From Gleimia coleocanis DSM 15436 (GTDB lineage: Bacteria; Actinomycetota; Actinomycetes; Actinomycetales; Actinomycetaceae): DNA of 64,000 nucleotides. Below, piece by piece: positions 35,088 to 44,583 of this stretch; within the stretch, counting starts at the first letter, position 1, and each line of letters begins with the position of its first letter. The stretch lies in the NCBI RefSeq assembly GCF_000159015.1, contig NZ_DS999540.1:62001-126000 (forward strand). Reading direction: 5' to 3'. Below the pieces are notes generated by a model. The model saw only the letters and a list, made by a program, of their open reading frames with translations. It made no database searches and was not told the DNA's origin. The position numbers and the translations under genes were made by a program.

Positions 35088-35766
35088 ATACCGTTAAAGC
35101 CCAAACCAAGCAGGCACCAAGAATCAGAAATGGCCCAAACGCAATCCGGGTTTTCATAGCTTGCTTCTTTACCGTTACCAAGTACAAGGCTACCGCCCCG
35201 CCGATTAAAAACGCCACAGTTAAACCCACGTAAGCGGTTTCAAAACCATAAAGCCCCAACCAGGCGCCCAGTACAGGAGCGAGTTTAACATCTCCAAAAC
35301 CAATGCCTTTCATCAAGTAATAGATTAGGGCCGGCGGTAAGCCCCAAACTAATGCACCGAAAACCGCGCTGGCAATAAAAGGCAGCGGATTTTCAAAAGG
35401 CAGGATAATCAGTCTTAATCCCAATCCCAGGAGAAAGATAACGAGGGCTAAGAATGTAAGTCGGTTAGGTAGTTTATGCACTGCTAAATCAACGTAGGCA
35501 CTTAACGCTAAAACGCCAAGAATCGGTACGGAAATAGTGATAAACGGGTCGTTGTATCCCAGGTAGAAACCTACGAATACGGCAAGTACGCTAAGTGCAC
35601 TAATCCACTGGCAGTTTCCCGATCCGATACCGGGAGTGCAGGAGGTTTCTTTACCGTGAGTAAATAAATACTCGTTTACCAGTTTGTAGCCCCCTGTGAG
35701 GGCATATAGGATACTTAGAAAACCCAGTACTGCTGCGGTGGTTTGCAAAGCAAATGAGGTTTGCAT
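35086..35766 (-). CDS. A24-family prepilin peptidase
   Basis: 226 aa with about seven membrane segments. The two catalytic aspartates of type IV prepilin peptidases are visible in SAYVDLAVHKLPNRLT (near residue 118) and GIGFGDVKLAP (near 172, the GxGD motif). The N-terminal cytoplasmic methyltransferase domain is absent, as in short TadV/CpaA-like forms, though two cysteines lie near residues 43-51. It follows aroE by one base; mycobacteria have the same gene next to aroE. No pilin or tad genes are in the window, so its substrate is unknown. Confidence 0.88.
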   Translation of the reverse strand: MQTSFALQTTAAVLGFLSILYALTGGYKLVNEYLFTHGKETSCTPGIGSGNCQWISALSVLAVFVGFYLGYNDPFITISVPILGVLALSAYVDLAVHKLPNRLTFLALVIFLLGLGLRLIILPFENPLPFIASAVFGALVWGLPPALIYYLMKGIGFGDVKLAPVLGAWLGLYGFETAYVGLTVAFLIGGAVALYLVTVKKQAMKTRIAFGPFLILGACLVWALTV

Positions 35767-35767
35767 G

Positions 35768-36616
35768 CTAGTTCCGTTCTGATAGTGCAGCTTCCATGGC
35801 TGCCCGCATTGCTGAAGCGGGTGCTGGTTTACCGGTGTGCAAGCTGAATTGGCTGACGGCTTGGTGTAAGAGGACTTCCGTGCCGGGAATATAGTGGTTT
35901 CCGGTATCCTTGAGTTGTTGTTGGAGGCTACTGGTTTCGTGCGAGTAGTCGATATTTAGGACTATTTTTTCACGGACCAATGGTGCGTTTGCCAGTAGTT
36001 CTGACAATACATCGCTAGGAATGGTAGAGATAATCACGGATGCCTGCATGAGTTCCTGCTGTACGCGGTTTCCAGATTTTAGGGGAATCAGCACCGGTCT
36101 AAGTCCCAGCGTGGTGGCGATTTTCATTATCGAGGGCGGGCGGGTGAAACTCCGCGCGATGATTTTCAGGTTTTTGATGCCCAGCTCAGCTGCGGCCATC
36201 ATTGCTGATACAGCGGTTGCGCCGGCACCGAGAATAAGCACCTCTTGAATCTGCTGTGTCTTGTATCGTTGAGCGAACTCAGAGTGGTTTTCAAGGGATT
36301 TGCGGATGCCGTACACATCAGTATTGAAGCCGGTCCGCATACTACCTGTTACAACCACGGTATTAACTACCTGCAGAGTTGCTGCCATGGGTTCTACCGC
36401 ATCTAGGCATGGCAAAATACTATGTTTATGCGGCATGGTGACTGCCAACCCAACAGCCTCTGGGGACAGCTGTTTAATATAGTCTGAAAGATTCTGTGAC
36501 TGGACTTCGGCTAAACCAAACTCGTAGTCAAGTCCGAGTTCCTGGTATGCAGCATTATGAATCACCGGTGAAAGCGAATGCTTCACCGGTGATCCGATCA
36601 GAAAAACTTTCTGCAT
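35768..36616 (-). CDS. aroE: Shikimate dehydrogenase
   Basis: 282 aa. The substrate-binding SPVKHSLSPVIHNAAYQELG, the catalytic lysine in LAVTMPHKHSILP, the aspartate in FNTDVYGIRKSL and the NADP-binding ILGAGATAVSAMMAAAEL are all present. It reduces 3-dehydroshikimate to shikimate. It lies three bases after the mltG stop and one base before the prepilin peptidase gene. It belongs with aroC-aroK-aroB but is separated from them by the heme locus. Confidence 0.95.
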   Translation of the reverse strand: MQKVFLIGSPVKHSLSPVIHNAAYQELGLDYEFGLAEVQSQNLSDYIKQLSPEAVGLAVTMPHKHSILPCLDAVEPMAATLQVVNTVVVTGSMRTGFNTDVYGIRKSLENHSEFAQRYKTQQIQEVLILGAGATAVSAMMAAAELGIKNLKIIARSFTRPPSIMKIATTLGLRPVLIPLKSGNRVQQELMQASVIISTIPSDVLSELLANAPLVREKIVLNIDYSHETSSLQQQLKDTGNHYIPGTEVLLHQAVSQFSLHTGKPAPASAMRAAMEAALSERN

Positions 36617-36619
36617 TTA

Positions 36620-38134
36620 CTAGCAGCTACCCTTGTTTGCGGCACACCAGGTGCTTAGTTCTTCAACGTACTTCTGATGTTCAGCATTAGTTGAAGAGAA
36701 CTTAGTTTCACCAGTATTTAGGTTTACCGTTACGAAGTATAACCAGGTGCCGTCAGCAGGATTCAAGGTTGCTTCTACCGCAGCGCGGGAAGGCATGGAG
36801 ATAGGTCCTGGTGGGAGCCCCTTGTGAATGTAGGTGTTGTAAGGGGTGTCTTGTTTAACTTCATCACCGGTTGGTACGCCGCCTGCACGCTTTAATCCAT
36901 AAAGTACTGTGGAGTCCATCTGAAGTAGGCCAACGGTTTCAGCATTTGGTTGAGTCAAACGATTTTCAATAACTCGAGCCACCTGCTTCATATATTCATC
37001 ATTATTAACTTCACGTTCCAGGATGGATGCTTTAGTTAATAGCACTTGACGTTGGTTAGCTGGTACTCCCAGTTCATCTAGTTCTTTTATGGTCGCTGCG
37101 ACCATAGTCTTTAAAACGTCTGCCGGAGTGTCATCGGTATGGACCTCGTAGCTACCTGGTAGTAACCAGCCTTCCAAGTTTCCTTTAGCTTCAGCAGGTA
37201 ACCCCAGTGCCACTGTGTCAGATAATGCTGCATCAACTTGTTCGGGTGTAAACCGTTCAAAGGCTTTTAAGCGTTCGACTACCTGCCAGATAGTGAAACC
37301 AGGTGGAATGGAGATTGCGTTGGAAGTGCGTTTAGTTGGATCAAGTAACGCTGCTACAGCTTCCACACCACTCATTTTAAGTTTCAGAGTGTATGAGCCG
37401 GGCTGTACTGATGTGGCGGCTTGGTTCGCTTCCCAGGCTTTGATGAAGGCGGCTTCCGACTTTACCACATCTAGTTGAACTAGCTGTTTTGCGATTGCTG
37501 AACCGGTATCTCCTGGATTTACGACTGCAATGACTTCTGTAGTACCAGAGCCTTCATAATCTGGGATTTCTTCCTCGACTGTGCTTCCTCCCCGTAAAGC
37601 GTTAATCGCTAAATAGCCGCACGCCAACATTAGTACTCCCACTAAAGTCAGGATAATGGCAGTGCGAATCTTAGCTGCTTTTCGACGTTTAATGGCTTTA
37701 CGTCGTTCTATTTCCAGACGGCGTGAGCGCATTCCGGTTGTTGGGGGCGCTTCTACCCTTGTACCGTCAGTATTGGTTGAATTGGGCGTTCCAGCTAAGA
37801 ACGTTGGGGTTTGGAATTGTGCTTGGGAGCTACTTTCCGCTACGTGGGATAAGCCTGAGCGAGTGTGGCGTGAGCGGGTTGTGTTTTGCGTTGCTTCAGA
37901 TGGTGAAGCTTGTGTTGCCTCCCCTGTTGCTTCTGAACGTGGCAGACGACGAGGCGGAGTCAGTGGGCGACGAGGAATCCGTGTAGTTGGTTCTACGCCA
38001 CTGCTACGTGGTACGCTAGGTGCGCCAGTCATACTTTCACCGGTTACTGGACGGGTGAGACGCCGACGTGGTGGCTGCCGCAGTGGGCTATTCTCCGCGG
38101 AAGTAGTTTCGTTTGGATTGGCTTCGTTGCTCAT
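36620..38134 (-). CDS. mltG: Endolytic transglycosylase MltG (YceG-like)
   Basis: 504 aa. A long basic, proline- and arginine-rich cytoplasmic region (~1-150) precedes one membrane segment (AIILTLVGVLMLACGYLAIN, ~160-180) and an extracellular YceG domain from ~200. The catalytic glutamate is in LLTKASILEREVNN, followed by IENRLTQPNAETVGLLQMDSTVLYGL. It cuts nascent peptidoglycan glycan strands. The extended N-terminal tail is usual for actinobacteria. ruvX lies just upstream (15-base gap). Confidence 0.93.
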   Translation of the reverse strand: MSNEANPNETTSAENSPLRQPPRRRLTRPVTGESMTGAPSVPRSSGVEPTTRIPRRPLTPPRRLPRSEATGEATQASPSEATQNTTRSRHTRSGLSHVAESSSQAQFQTPTFLAGTPNSTNTDGTRVEAPPTTGMRSRRLEIERRKAIKRRKAAKIRTAIILTLVGVLMLACGYLAINALRGGSTVEEEIPDYEGSGTTEVIAVVNPGDTGSAIAKQLVQLDVVKSEAAFIKAWEANQAATSVQPGSYTLKLKMSGVEAVAALLDPTKRTSNAISIPPGFTIWQVVERLKAFERFTPEQVDAALSDTVALGLPAEAKGNLEGWLLPGSYEVHTDDTPADVLKTMVAATIKELDELGVPANQRQVLLTKASILEREVNNDEYMKQVARVIENRLTQPNAETVGLLQMDSTVLYGLKRAGGVPTGDEVKQDTPYNTYIHKGLPPGPISMPSRAAVEATLNPADGTWLYFVTVNLNTGETKFSSTNAEHQKYVEELSTWCAANKGSC

Positions 38135-38149
38135 TTAGTCCTCACTTGT

Positions 38150-38617
38150 CTAATTCTTTACTTCCACGGTCTCTCCTGGCGGAGTTTCCGTGCGCAGTTC
38201 GGTCTCAATCGCGTTTTCTAAAATGATAGAGGCTGCGAGCTGATCAATTTTGTTTTTTCGCGCGCGATTATCAACTCCCATTTCTGAAAGTCCTGCGTGA
38301 GCTTGATTGGTAGTGAGTCTTTCATCCATTAGACAGACTCTAATATCGGGGATTTCTACAGCGAGTTCATTTGCGAAATCGCGTACGAATTCTGCTGAGC
38401 TTCCCTCTTTTCCATTTAAATGCACTGGCATTCCAATAACTACTTCAATGGCCTGTTTTTCGACAATCAGGTTCAGTAGTTCATCTAAGTGGACGCCGTA
38501 TGGTGAAAATTGCAAAGTGGTGTGAGGAAAAGAGATTTTCCCACTGGGATCAGTTACGGCAACCCCAATACGGCTTTTACCGTAATCTACTCCAATCCTC
38601 ACACCACTTCTGAACAT
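38150..38617 (-). CDS. ruvX: Putative pre-16S rRNA nuclease RuvX/YqgF
   Basis: 155 aa with an RNase H-like fold. The signature begins IGVDYGKSRIGVAVTDPSG and continues VVIGMPVHLNGKEGSSAEFVRDFANEL, then LMDERLTTNQAHAGL; the acidic residues expected in the active site are present. The protein is implicated in 16S rRNA 5' maturation. It sits between alaS and mltG, the conserved actinobacterial order, 35 bases after alaS. Confidence 0.94.
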   Translation of the reverse strand: MFRSGVRIGVDYGKSRIGVAVTDPSGKISFPHTTLQFSPYGVHLDELLNLIVEKQAIEVVIGMPVHLNGKEGSSAEFVRDFANELAVEIPDIRVCLMDERLTTNQAHAGLSEMGVDNRARKNKIDQLAASIILENAIETELRTETPPGETVEVKN

Positions 38618-38652
38618 ATTTTTAACCTTTATAAGTTAAACTTCCCGCTAAC

Positions 38653-41340
38653 TCAGAGGGAGCGCAGTGCCTGCTTAACTACTTCAACAGCTTCTGGAAC
38701 AGCAGCTGGATTCTGACCGCCCCCCTGAGCTACGTCGTCACGGCCACCGCCACCACCCTGCAGAGTTTGCGAAGCCAAACGAACCAAAGCACCTGCCTTA
38801 GCACCCGCACCACGAGCTGCCTCATTAGTAGCAACTACTACCTGAGGTTTATCACTAATAACGCCAATGCCAGCAACAACTACTGGGTTAGCTTCGCCAA
38901 GGCGTGCACGTACGTCAAGTACCAGCGAACGCAAACCTTCAGCAGAAGCAGCCTCACCCAGATTTACAATCACAGCATCGAAAGCACCCAGACGTTCCAC
39001 CTGGGTAGCTAATTCTGCAGCCCGTGCCAGCATTTGAGCTTCACCAAGCTTAGCAATCTGCTTTTCAGCGTCCTTGAGCTTCTTCAGTAGGCTCTCAACT
39101 TTACCAGGTAGCTCATCGCTCTTACCGCCAATTAAGCCAGTCAGCTGAGATACAAGGGCATGTTCCTTTGCCTGGTGCGCATATGCGCCGTCACCAACCA
39201 GCGCATCGATACGACGCACGCCGGAACCAATGGAGGCTTCACCCAGCAAAGCAACGCGACCAATATGACCGGTGGTTGGTACGTGAGTACCTGCACAGAG
39301 TTCCACGGACCAGCCGTCACCAATGTTTACGACGCGCACCTCATTGCCATACTTTTCACCAAACAATGCCATCGCTCCCATTGCCTTTGCATCGTCAATG
39401 TTCATGATGGTGTCAGTAACGGTTAGGTTATTAGCCAATTGCTGATTTACGCGTGCTTCTAATTCACCCAGTACATCGACTGGAACTGCTGAAGTATGGC
39501 GGAAGTCAAAGCGCAGGCGGCTTGGAGAATTCTCAGAACCAGCCTGTGTAGCGCCTTCACCGATGAATTCATGTAGCCCCTTATGCACCATGTGAGTTGC
39601 GGTGTGAGCACGAGCAATCGCCAAACGACGATCAGTGCAAATCTTTGCAACTGCGGTTTCACCCAAAGCTAGCGTACCTTCAACTAAACGACCACGGTGA
39701 ACAGTCAATCCCTTAATAGGTGCCTGCACATCATCAATCTCAACGATTGCTCCCCCCGTAGTACGGATAGTACCGTGGTCAGCTAGCTGGCCACCCATTT
39801 CGGCCCAGAATGGGGTCTTATCAAGGATTACTTCAATGTCCGCAGGACCAGTTAGAGCTGGAACTGCTGCGCCCTCGGAAACAATACCTGAAATAATGGA
39901 TTCAGTTTCAGACTCAGTGTAGCCGAGGAAGTAAGAGCCGCCCCCCAGCTGATTCTGGAACTCATGATAAATACGAGAGTCTACGTGTCCAGCTTTCTTT
40001 GCCAAAGCATCCTGACGTGCGCGAGTCTTTTGTTCCAACATGAGCTCTCGGAAACGAGCTTCATCAACATCAACGCCCTGTTCCTTAGCCATTTCCAGGG
40101 TCAAATCGATTGGGAATCCGTAGGTGTCATGAAGCTGGAATGCTTCTTCACCAGACAGCTTGGTAGCAGAGCCAGCAGCTTTTGCCTTTGCAACTGCAGT
40201 GTCGAGAATCGTAGTACCAGCAGAAAGAGTACGGCGGAAAGTTTCTTCTTCAGCGTAGGCCACATCAGCAATACGCTCCCAGTTCGTTTCCAAATCTGGA
40301 TAGGATGCTTTCATCGCATCACGAGATACTGGCATTAATGTAGGTAGGGTTGCAGTATCAACGCCCAGCAGACGCATAGAGCGTACTGCCCGACGAATCA
40401 AGCGACGTAGCACGTATCCACGACCATCGTTTCCTGGTACAACACCATCATTGATAAGCATCATAGAGGAACGAATGTGGTCTGCCACAATACGCATTCG
40501 CACATCATCTTCAGGGTCCCCGCCACCGAGGTAGGTGCGGCCAGACATCATTTCAGCTGCAGAAATTACTGGGCGAACTTCATCGATTTCATACATGTTC
40601 GGCTTATTCTGCATGACAAACGCCAAACGTTCCAGCCCTGCACCAGTATCGATTGCCTTAGCATCAAGTTCACCTAGCAGTGGGTAATCTTTTCCAGAGC
40701 CTTCACCACGCAGGTATTGATCAAATACTAGGTTCCAAATTTCTAGGTAGCGGTCTCCACCTGGGTCAACATTTCCACCGACAGCTTCGGGACCATAGGA
40801 TGGACCACGGTCGTAGTGCCATTCGGCACATGGTCCGGCTGGACCAGGCTGGCCGGTGTCCCAGAAGTTTTCGTGGCGAGGAAGACGCACGATGTGCTTT
40901 GGATCCAGGCCAATCTTGCGGGTTAATACGTCGTAGGACTCAGCGTCTTCTTCCCAGAGGGTTACCCAGAGACGGTCACCGTCTAAGCCGTAGTGCCCGG
41001 TTTCTTGTGATCCGGTGAGGAGTTCCCACGCGAAGTCAATGGCGCCCTCTTTAAAGTAGTCGCCGAATGAGAAGTTACCGTTCATCTGGAAGAAGGTACC
41101 GTGGCGGGTGGTGCGACCAACGTTTTCGATATCGTTGGTGCGCAGACACTTCTGCACGGAAGCTGCGCGTGGCCATGGGGCTGGTTCAGTGCCGATGATA
41201 TATGGGATAAATGGCACCATACCGGCGATGGTGAAGAGAATCGATGGGTCTGGTGAGACCAGTGGGACGGATGGACGAATTTCGTGTCCGTTACGCTGGA
41301 AATATTCCTTCCAACGGTGGGCGATTTCTGCAGTACGCAT
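38653..41340 (-). CDS. alaS: Alanyl-tRNA synthetase
   Basis: 895 aa, full length. The class II core begins MRTAEIAHRWKEYFQRNGHEI; motif 2 is near VGRTTRHGTFFQMNGNFSFGD. The editing domain has HTATHMVHKGLHEFIG and CAGTHVPTTGHIG with the zinc-binding residues, and the glycine-rich C-terminal C-Ala domain ends AAGAKAGALVRLASQTLQGGGGG. The gene is followed by ruvX. Its upstream region contains the 31-bp repeats and the rpsD terminator, so it probably has its own promoter. Confidence 0.98.
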   Translation of the reverse strand: MRTAEIAHRWKEYFQRNGHEIRPSVPLVSPDPSILFTIAGMVPFIPYIIGTEPAPWPRAASVQKCLRTNDIENVGRTTRHGTFFQMNGNFSFGDYFKEGAIDFAWELLTGSQETGHYGLDGDRLWVTLWEEDAESYDVLTRKIGLDPKHIVRLPRHENFWDTGQPGPAGPCAEWHYDRGPSYGPEAVGGNVDPGGDRYLEIWNLVFDQYLRGEGSGKDYPLLGELDAKAIDTGAGLERLAFVMQNKPNMYEIDEVRPVISAAEMMSGRTYLGGGDPEDDVRMRIVADHIRSSMMLINDGVVPGNDGRGYVLRRLIRRAVRSMRLLGVDTATLPTLMPVSRDAMKASYPDLETNWERIADVAYAEEETFRRTLSAGTTILDTAVAKAKAAGSATKLSGEEAFQLHDTYGFPIDLTLEMAKEQGVDVDEARFRELMLEQKTRARQDALAKKAGHVDSRIYHEFQNQLGGGSYFLGYTESETESIISGIVSEGAAVPALTGPADIEVILDKTPFWAEMGGQLADHGTIRTTGGAIVEIDDVQAPIKGLTVHRGRLVEGTLALGETAVAKICTDRRLAIARAHTATHMVHKGLHEFIGEGATQAGSENSPSRLRFDFRHTSAVPVDVLGELEARVNQQLANNLTVTDTIMNIDDAKAMGAMALFGEKYGNEVRVVNIGDGWSVELCAGTHVPTTGHIGRVALLGEASIGSGVRRIDALVGDGAYAHQAKEHALVSQLTGLIGGKSDELPGKVESLLKKLKDAEKQIAKLGEAQMLARAAELATQVERLGAFDAVIVNLGEAASAEGLRSLVLDVRARLGEANPVVVAGIGVISDKPQVVVATNEAARGAGAKAGALVRLASQTLQGGGGGRDDVAQGGGQNPAAVPEAVEVVKQALRSL

Positions 41341-41446
41341 AGCTTCCCTATTTTTCCCGAGGACGGTCTTTCTTACTTACCGTCTAATTGAAATACTTTA
41401 ACTTACTTATCATACCTAATTATCTGGCTGTGCCAGAATCTTAGTC

Positions 41447-41530
41447 CACGCGCGTTCCCGTATTGGTGAAACGCGTGAACTACGATTCCCACGCAACCAA
41501 AACGTGCGAACCATGATTCCCACGCAGGGT
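41447..41530. repeat. Intergenic tandem 31-bp repeat, locus 2
   Basis: GATTCCCACGCA occurs at 41484 and again at 41515, exactly 31 bases apart, each preceded by a CGyGnGAACnAyG-type segment. A third degenerate unit may start at 41447 (ACGCGCGTTCCCG). Same family and period as the loci at 2861 and 49977. It lies between the alaS start and the rpsD terminator. Confidence 0.7.
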
Positions 41531-41534
41531 AAAG

Positions 41535-41569
41535 AAAAATCCCCTCACGATTTTCGTGAGGGGATTTTT
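41535..41569. terminator. Intrinsic terminator after rpsD
   Basis: AAAAATCCCCTCACGA (41535-41550) pairs perfectly with TCGTGAGGGGATTTTT (41554-41569) around a TTT-length loop. It lies 13 bases beyond the rpsD stop on the minus strand and has T-runs on both strands, so it can work in either direction. Confidence 0.9.
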
Positions 41570-41581
41570 AAAAACTATTTA

Positions 41582-42202
41582 TCAGCGTGAGTAGTATTCG
41601 ACGACCAGCTGGTCATCGCAAACTACTGGAACTTCAGCGCGTTCTGGGCGACGAACCAGGGTTGCACGCAGACGTTCGAGTTCAACATCCAGGTATGCAG
41701 GAACTGGAGCCAGCACATCGCGGTGTACGCCAGCTGCTGCGATTTCGAATGGAACGGTGGTCTGGGACTTTGGCTTAACCTGGATGGTCTGACCTGGCTT
41801 TACGCGGAAGGATGGGCGGTCAACGATCTGACCGTCTACCAGGATGTGGCGGTGTACTACAACCTGACGCGCCTGTGCGATGGTGCGTGCAAAGCCGGAG
41901 CGTAGTACCAGTGCGTCCAGACGCATTTCGAGCAGTTCTACGAGGTTAGAACCGGTCTTACCTTCTGCACGGAGTGCTTCTTCGAATGCGCGACGCATCT
42001 GTGCTTCACGGATGCCGTACTGTGCGCGCAGACGCTGCTTTTCCTTCAGACGTACTGCGTAGTCGGATTCCTGGCGACGACGAGCGCGGCCGTGCTGACC
42101 TGGTGCGTATGGGCGACGTTCAAAGTAACGTGCTGCCTTTGGGGTTAGTGCAATGCCCAGGGCGCGGGACAGGCGCACCTGACGACGTGAACGGTTTGCC
42201 AT
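41582..42202 (-). CDS. rpsD: 30S ribosomal protein S4
   Basis: 206 aa. It begins MANRSRRQVRLSRALGIALT and has the S4 RNA-binding domain around LEMRLDALVLRSGFARTIAQARQVVVHRHILVDGQIVD. The N-terminal zinc cysteines of the C+ form are absent (RYFERRPYAPGQHGRARRR), so this is the zinc-independent form. S4 is a primary 16S rRNA binder in 30S assembly. The ATG is preceded by GAAAGG and the gene is followed by a strong terminator, so it is probably transcribed alone; it is not in an alpha-operon context here. Confidence 0.98.
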   Translation of the reverse strand: MANRSRRQVRLSRALGIALTPKAARYFERRPYAPGQHGRARRRQESDYAVRLKEKQRLRAQYGIREAQMRRAFEEALRAEGKTGSNLVELLEMRLDALVLRSGFARTIAQARQVVVHRHILVDGQIVDRPSFRVKPGQTIQVKPKSQTTVPFEIAAAGVHRDVLAPVPAYLDVELERLRATLVRRPERAEVPVVCDDQLVVEYYSR

Positions 42203-42350
42203 TTTGGGCTACCTTTCCTGTTTTCTTTTTACTTACGAAATCGTGAGTTTCTTACGAATCTCACGGGGTCACCTAAACTTGTTTTTCTATTGAGTTCCAA
42301 GAGTGGCTAAGACCCCAGGTATTGCCACAGTTTGCGACAACTTTAATAGT

Positions 42351-43685
42351 CTATCGTATTTTCAGTAAAGAACGAATCTTTTGCAGGCGTTTCGTGAGCG
42401 ATGACTCAAAACCATTGCCGGTTGGCTCGTAGTAAACACGTCCTTTTAGTTGGTCTGGTAGGTATTGCTGCGCCGCAATACTATAGGGTTCGTCATGTGC
42501 GTAGACGTATCCTTCACCATGCCCTAAGCGTTTCGCACCGGCATAGTGTGCATCCCTTAGAGGAGGTGGCACTACCCCAATTTTACCTGCACGCACGTCT
42601 GCTATCGCGCGGTTAATAGCCATATAAGAGGCATTTGACTTAGGCGCAGTGGCAACTGCTACTACTGCTTGCGCCAGGATAATCCGCGCTTCAGGCATGC
42701 CGATAAGTTGCGTAGCTTGCGCGGCTGCAACCGTCAGCGGTAACACACTAGGGTCAGCCATACCGACATCTTCTGAAGCGCAAATCATAATACGTCGCGC
42801 GATGAATCGTGGGTCCTCCCCCGCTTCAAGCATCCGCGCTAAATAATGCATCGCAGCATCTACGTCTGAGCCTCGCATAGACTTAATAAAAGCACTAATC
42901 ACGTCATAGTGTTCATCTTCTCCGTAGCGTACCAGTGCTGCATCAGCTGCTTTTGCCACGGAATCTTCGTCGATTTCTTTCCGCCCAGCGTCAATCGCGG
43001 TTTGCGCAGCGGCTTCTAGGATTGTTAATGAACGACGCGCATCTGCACCTGCTAGCCGAATAATCATTTGCTCAGCGCCAGTATTGATACCTACACGGTT
43101 ATCCAACCCACGCTTGTCATCTAGAGCGCGATGAATGAGCTTGGCAATGTCTGCATCTTCTAACGGATTTAGTGTCAGCAGAATGGAACGCGAGAGAAGT
43201 GGAGAAATCACCGAAAAAGATGGATTTTCCGTGGTGGCAGCAATCAGCGTCACCCAGCGATTTTCTACGGCAGGTAGTAAGGAATCCTGCTGGCTTTTCG
43301 AAAAGCGGTGAACTTCATCGATAAACAGGATGGTTTCTTTTCCGTCTGTTGCAAGATGTCGTTTAGCTTCAGAAATTACGTCACGGACTTCTTTTACCCC
43401 AGACGATACTGCTGAGACTTCTGCGAAGTGCCGGCCAGAACTGCGCGCCACCAGGTATGCGAGGGTGGTTTTACCAACTCCGGGTGGCCCCCAGAGAATC
43501 ACAGAACTGACTGCTTTTGCTGGGTCAGCGGGTTCCAATAAGCGTCGCAAAGGAGAGCCTGGGGTAAGCAAGTGCTGCTGCCCAACTAGTTCTTCCACGG
43601 TCGTTGGGCGCATACGTGCTGCTAGGGGTGCATGCGCGTTAGACTCTGCTACCGCAGGTGTTACTGATGATTCGAAAATATCCAT
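42351..43685 (-). CDS. rarA: Replication-associated recombination protein A (AAA+ ATPase)
   Basis: 444 aa. N-terminal LAARMRPTTVEELVGQQHLL, Walker A WGPPGVGKTTLAYL, Walker B ILFIDEVHRFSKSQQD, sensor 1 LIAATTENPSFSVI, and the C-terminal tetramer domain with EDVGMADPSVLP and GHGEGYVYAHDEPYSIAAQQYLPD. RarA/MgsA is a clamp-loader-like ATPase acting at stalled forks. It lies 41 bases after the yciO-like gene. Mycobacteria likewise have rarA near alaS and aspS. Confidence 0.96.
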   Translation of the reverse strand: MDIFESSVTPAVAESNAHAPLAARMRPTTVEELVGQQHLLTPGSPLRRLLEPADPAKAVSSVILWGPPGVGKTTLAYLVARSSGRHFAEVSAVSSGVKEVRDVISEAKRHLATDGKETILFIDEVHRFSKSQQDSLLPAVENRWVTLIAATTENPSFSVISPLLSRSILLTLNPLEDADIAKLIHRALDDKRGLDNRVGINTGAEQMIIRLAGADARRSLTILEAAAQTAIDAGRKEIDEDSVAKAADAALVRYGEDEHYDVISAFIKSMRGSDVDAAMHYLARMLEAGEDPRFIARRIMICASEDVGMADPSVLPLTVAAAQATQLIGMPEARIILAQAVVAVATAPKSNASYMAINRAIADVRAGKIGVVPPPLRDAHYAGAKRLGHGEGYVYAHDEPYSIAAQQYLPDQLKGRVYYEPTGNGFESSLTKRLQKIRSLLKIR

Positions 43686-43726
43686 GCTTTGCTTTACTGA
43701 AAGTTTCTTGCAACGCCCTCGAGAAT

Positions 43727-44341
43727 TTAAAAGAGGTCCAGGGTACCCGCACCTTCACGTACTACTACGGGAGTATTTTCAGTGAAGTCAACCACGGTAG
43801 TTGCTCCTTGGCCACCCACTGGCCCGGCAATAACGATATCAATCTGTCCGCCAATCCGGTCATCCACGTCGTAGGCTTCCCAGAGGGCCTCTTCCTCACC
43901 CGGCATAATCAGGGTTGAGCACAGCAGTGGTTGCCCAAGTTCTTCCACCACAGCTTGGGTAATTTTGTGGTCGGGAATGCGAATACCGATAGTGTGCTTC
44001 TTCTTATTGAGCATCATTCGCGGGATTTCTTTAGTGGCTTTCAGGATGAAAGTATAGGGGCCTGGAGTCACCGCTTTAATCGTACGAAATGCCTTATTGT
44101 CAACTATTACCAGTTGACCAAGCTGCCCGAAGTTATGGCATAGCAATGAGAAATTATGCTTCTCATCCAAGTGGCGAATCTGACGAATCTGATCCATTCC
44201 CTTTTTATTTCCCATTTGGGTGCAAATCGCATAGCCAGAGTCAGTTGGCAGGGCAATCACCGCTCCATTCTCAAGGGCGGATACTACTTGTTTAACCAAT
44301 CGGGGCTGCGGGTTTTCTGGGTGAATCTCTAAGTACGTCAT
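43727..44341 (-). CDS. YciO-type YrdC/Sua5-domain protein
   Basis: 204 aa covering a single YrdC domain. It starts with the YciO-like opening EIHPENPQPRLVKQVVSAL, then AVIALPTDSGYAI, PGPYTFILKATKEIPR, the K-x-R/S-IGIRIPDH segment and the end TTVVDFTENTPVVVREGAG. The pattern is closer to E. coli YciO than to TsaC or Sua5 (no C-terminal Sua5 domain). YrdC-family proteins make threonylcarbamoyl-AMP for tRNA modification, but the role of YciO is less certain. Confidence 0.85.
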   Translation of the reverse strand: MTYLEIHPENPQPRLVKQVVSALENGAVIALPTDSGYAICTQMGNKKGMDQIRQIRHLDEKHNFSLLCHNFGQLGQLVIVDNKAFRTIKAVTPGPYTFILKATKEIPRMMLNKKKHTIGIRIPDHKITQAVVEELGQPLLCSTLIMPGEEEALWEAYDVDDRIGGQIDIVIAGPVGGQGATTVVDFTENTPVVVREGAGTLDLF

Positions 44342-44583
44342 GGTTTAAGTTTACTCGGTAAACAAGCCTTGCGAATGGTTTAAAAAGGTTAAGAACTTTA
44401 ATCACCACGGGCATAGCTTTTTCCTATTAAAACTATATGTTCACAATCTGGTTACAAAACCCCATAATCCCATATAAACAGCGGATTATCGGCACTTGGG
44501 GTCTGTTAGAATATATATTGCGTTATTCTCGGATTTCTCCACCATGGGAATCCAACATTCCTTACAGCAATAAGGAGACTGTT

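Noticed and set aside
44437-44583. Extension of the nuclease N-terminus to an upstream ATG
   Set aside because: The extension lacks a ribosome-binding site and would bury the signal peptide; AAGGAG followed by TTG at 44584 explains the start better.
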